Assembly: GCF_003056355.1 (NCBI RefSeq)
Contig: NZ_PYVW01000002.1
Span: forward strand, 62,001 to 126,000
Source: Devosia naphthalenivorans
Lineage (GTDB): Bacteria; Pseudomonadota; Alphaproteobacteria; Rhizobiales; Devosiaceae
Length of the DNA: 64,000 nucleotides
Direction: 5' to 3'
A program made the position numbers and the translations under genes. Below, piece after piece: positions 63,664 to 64,000 of the stretch. Below the pieces are notes generated by a model. The model worked only from the letters and a program-made list of their open reading frames with translations. It made no database searches and was not told the DNA's origin. Position 1 is the first letter of the stretch. Each line of letters starts with the position of its first letter.

Positions 63664-64000
63664 ATGGCCCACGCACTGCTCACCGAGACGATCGATATAC
63701 TGGGGGACCTGATTGCCTTCCCCAGTATCTCGCAGCAATCCAATCTCGAGCTGATCGCCTATCTCAACGGCAAGCTCGACCAGATCGGCGCACGCACCTT
63801 CCTGACGCTGGACCCCGGCGGCTCCAAGGCCAACCTGTTCGCCACCATCGGACCGCCCGATATGGATGGCGGCATCGTGCTGTCGGGGCATACCGACGTG
63901 GTGCCGGTGGAGGGACAGGACTGGAGCAGCGATCCGTTCGTCGCCACGCTGCGCGGTGGGCGCGTTTACGGCCGCGGCGCCTGCGACATGAAGGGCTTCA
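63664..64000 (+). CDS. M20-family amidohydrolase/deacetylase, 5' part (runs off window)
   Basis: The first 112 codons match the ArgE/DapE-type M20 metallopeptidases: [19 protein letters not shown] contributes the first His and Asp metal ligands, and [11 protein letters not shown] the bridging Asp. In this operon it most probably removes the acetyl group from N-acetyl-diaminobutyrate. The known DoeB/EutE deacetylase is from the AstE/AspA family, so this M20 enzyme could be an alternative. The ATG has a weak ribosome-binding site 13 bp after doeA. Confidence 0.75.
   Translation, partial: MAHALLTETIDILGDLIAFPSISQQSNLELIAYLNGKLDQIGARTFLTLDPGGSKANLFATIGPPDMDGGIVLSGHTDVVPVEGQDWSSDPFVATLRGGRVYGRGACDMKGF

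Overview
The window is a gene-dense, high-GC chromosomal segment from an alphaproteobacterium, most likely order Hyphomicrobiales and close to Devosia/Pelagibacterium. This is inferred from gene content: ftsH next to glmM, a PhaAB-type fused Mrp antiporter subunit, a Tim44-like protein, many solute-binding ABC transporters, and intergenic palindromes of the alphaproteobacterial kind. The genus is not proven by the sequence. No rRNA, tRNA, CRISPR array, prophage or intact insertion sequence was seen.

Layout. 1-4717: housekeeping genes (ftsH 3' end, glmM, an outer-membrane beta-barrel protein, a Gph-like phosphatase) and a DapA-like aldolase. 5091-11149: a complete six-gene Mrp (Mnh/Pha) cation/proton antiporter operon. 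11198-15292: a stand-alone receiver protein, an intergenic hairpin, a GreA/Rnk-like protein, a Tim44-like protein, a nitronate monooxygenase and a convergent LysR gene. 15422-23250: sulfur and nitrogen assimilation, with a tight cysJ-cysI-peroxiredoxin-carbonic anhydrase operon, gdhA and a cysteine-synthase-fold enzyme. 23426-25865: an extracytoplasmic stress-type group (DUF421 protein, ECF sigma factor, cupredoxin, DUF4142 protein).

26092-33763 is a pentitol/pentulose island: a LacI regulator with a perfect palindromic operator, a FrcBAC-like sugar ABC transporter, a sugar-alcohol dehydrogenase, a ribulokinase-like FGGY kinase and a ketose 3-epimerase. An orphan murB of the E. coli type follows. 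34929-44474 is a ketone-body (3-hydroxybutyrate/acetoacetate) island. bdhA, a complete Liv-type ABC transporter, both CoA-transferase subunits and a thiolase form one minus-strand operon. A strong sigma-54 promoter precedes it, with paired upstream activator palindromes lying beside the gene of a sigma-54 activator.

44615-53154 holds stress and metal functions: a second Tim44-like protein, a Usp protein, DUF488, a zinc/cadmium/lead ATPase with a divergent MerR regulator, an ABC-2 exporter whose ATPase gene is frameshifted, and an ArsR-SRPBCC-membrane protein operon with two ATAGC-N6-GCTAT operators. 53281-64000 is an ectoine/hydroxyectoine uptake and degradation island: doeD- and doeC-like genes, an AsnC/Lrp regulator (doeX-like), ehuBCDA, eutB, eutC, doeA/eutD and a truncated M20 deacetylase gene.

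The most notable non-coding signals are an 11-bp phased TGC-N2-GCA array upstream of the AsnC gene, the sigma-54 promoter with its activator sites, and strong stem-loops directly behind all three ABC solute-binding-protein genes.
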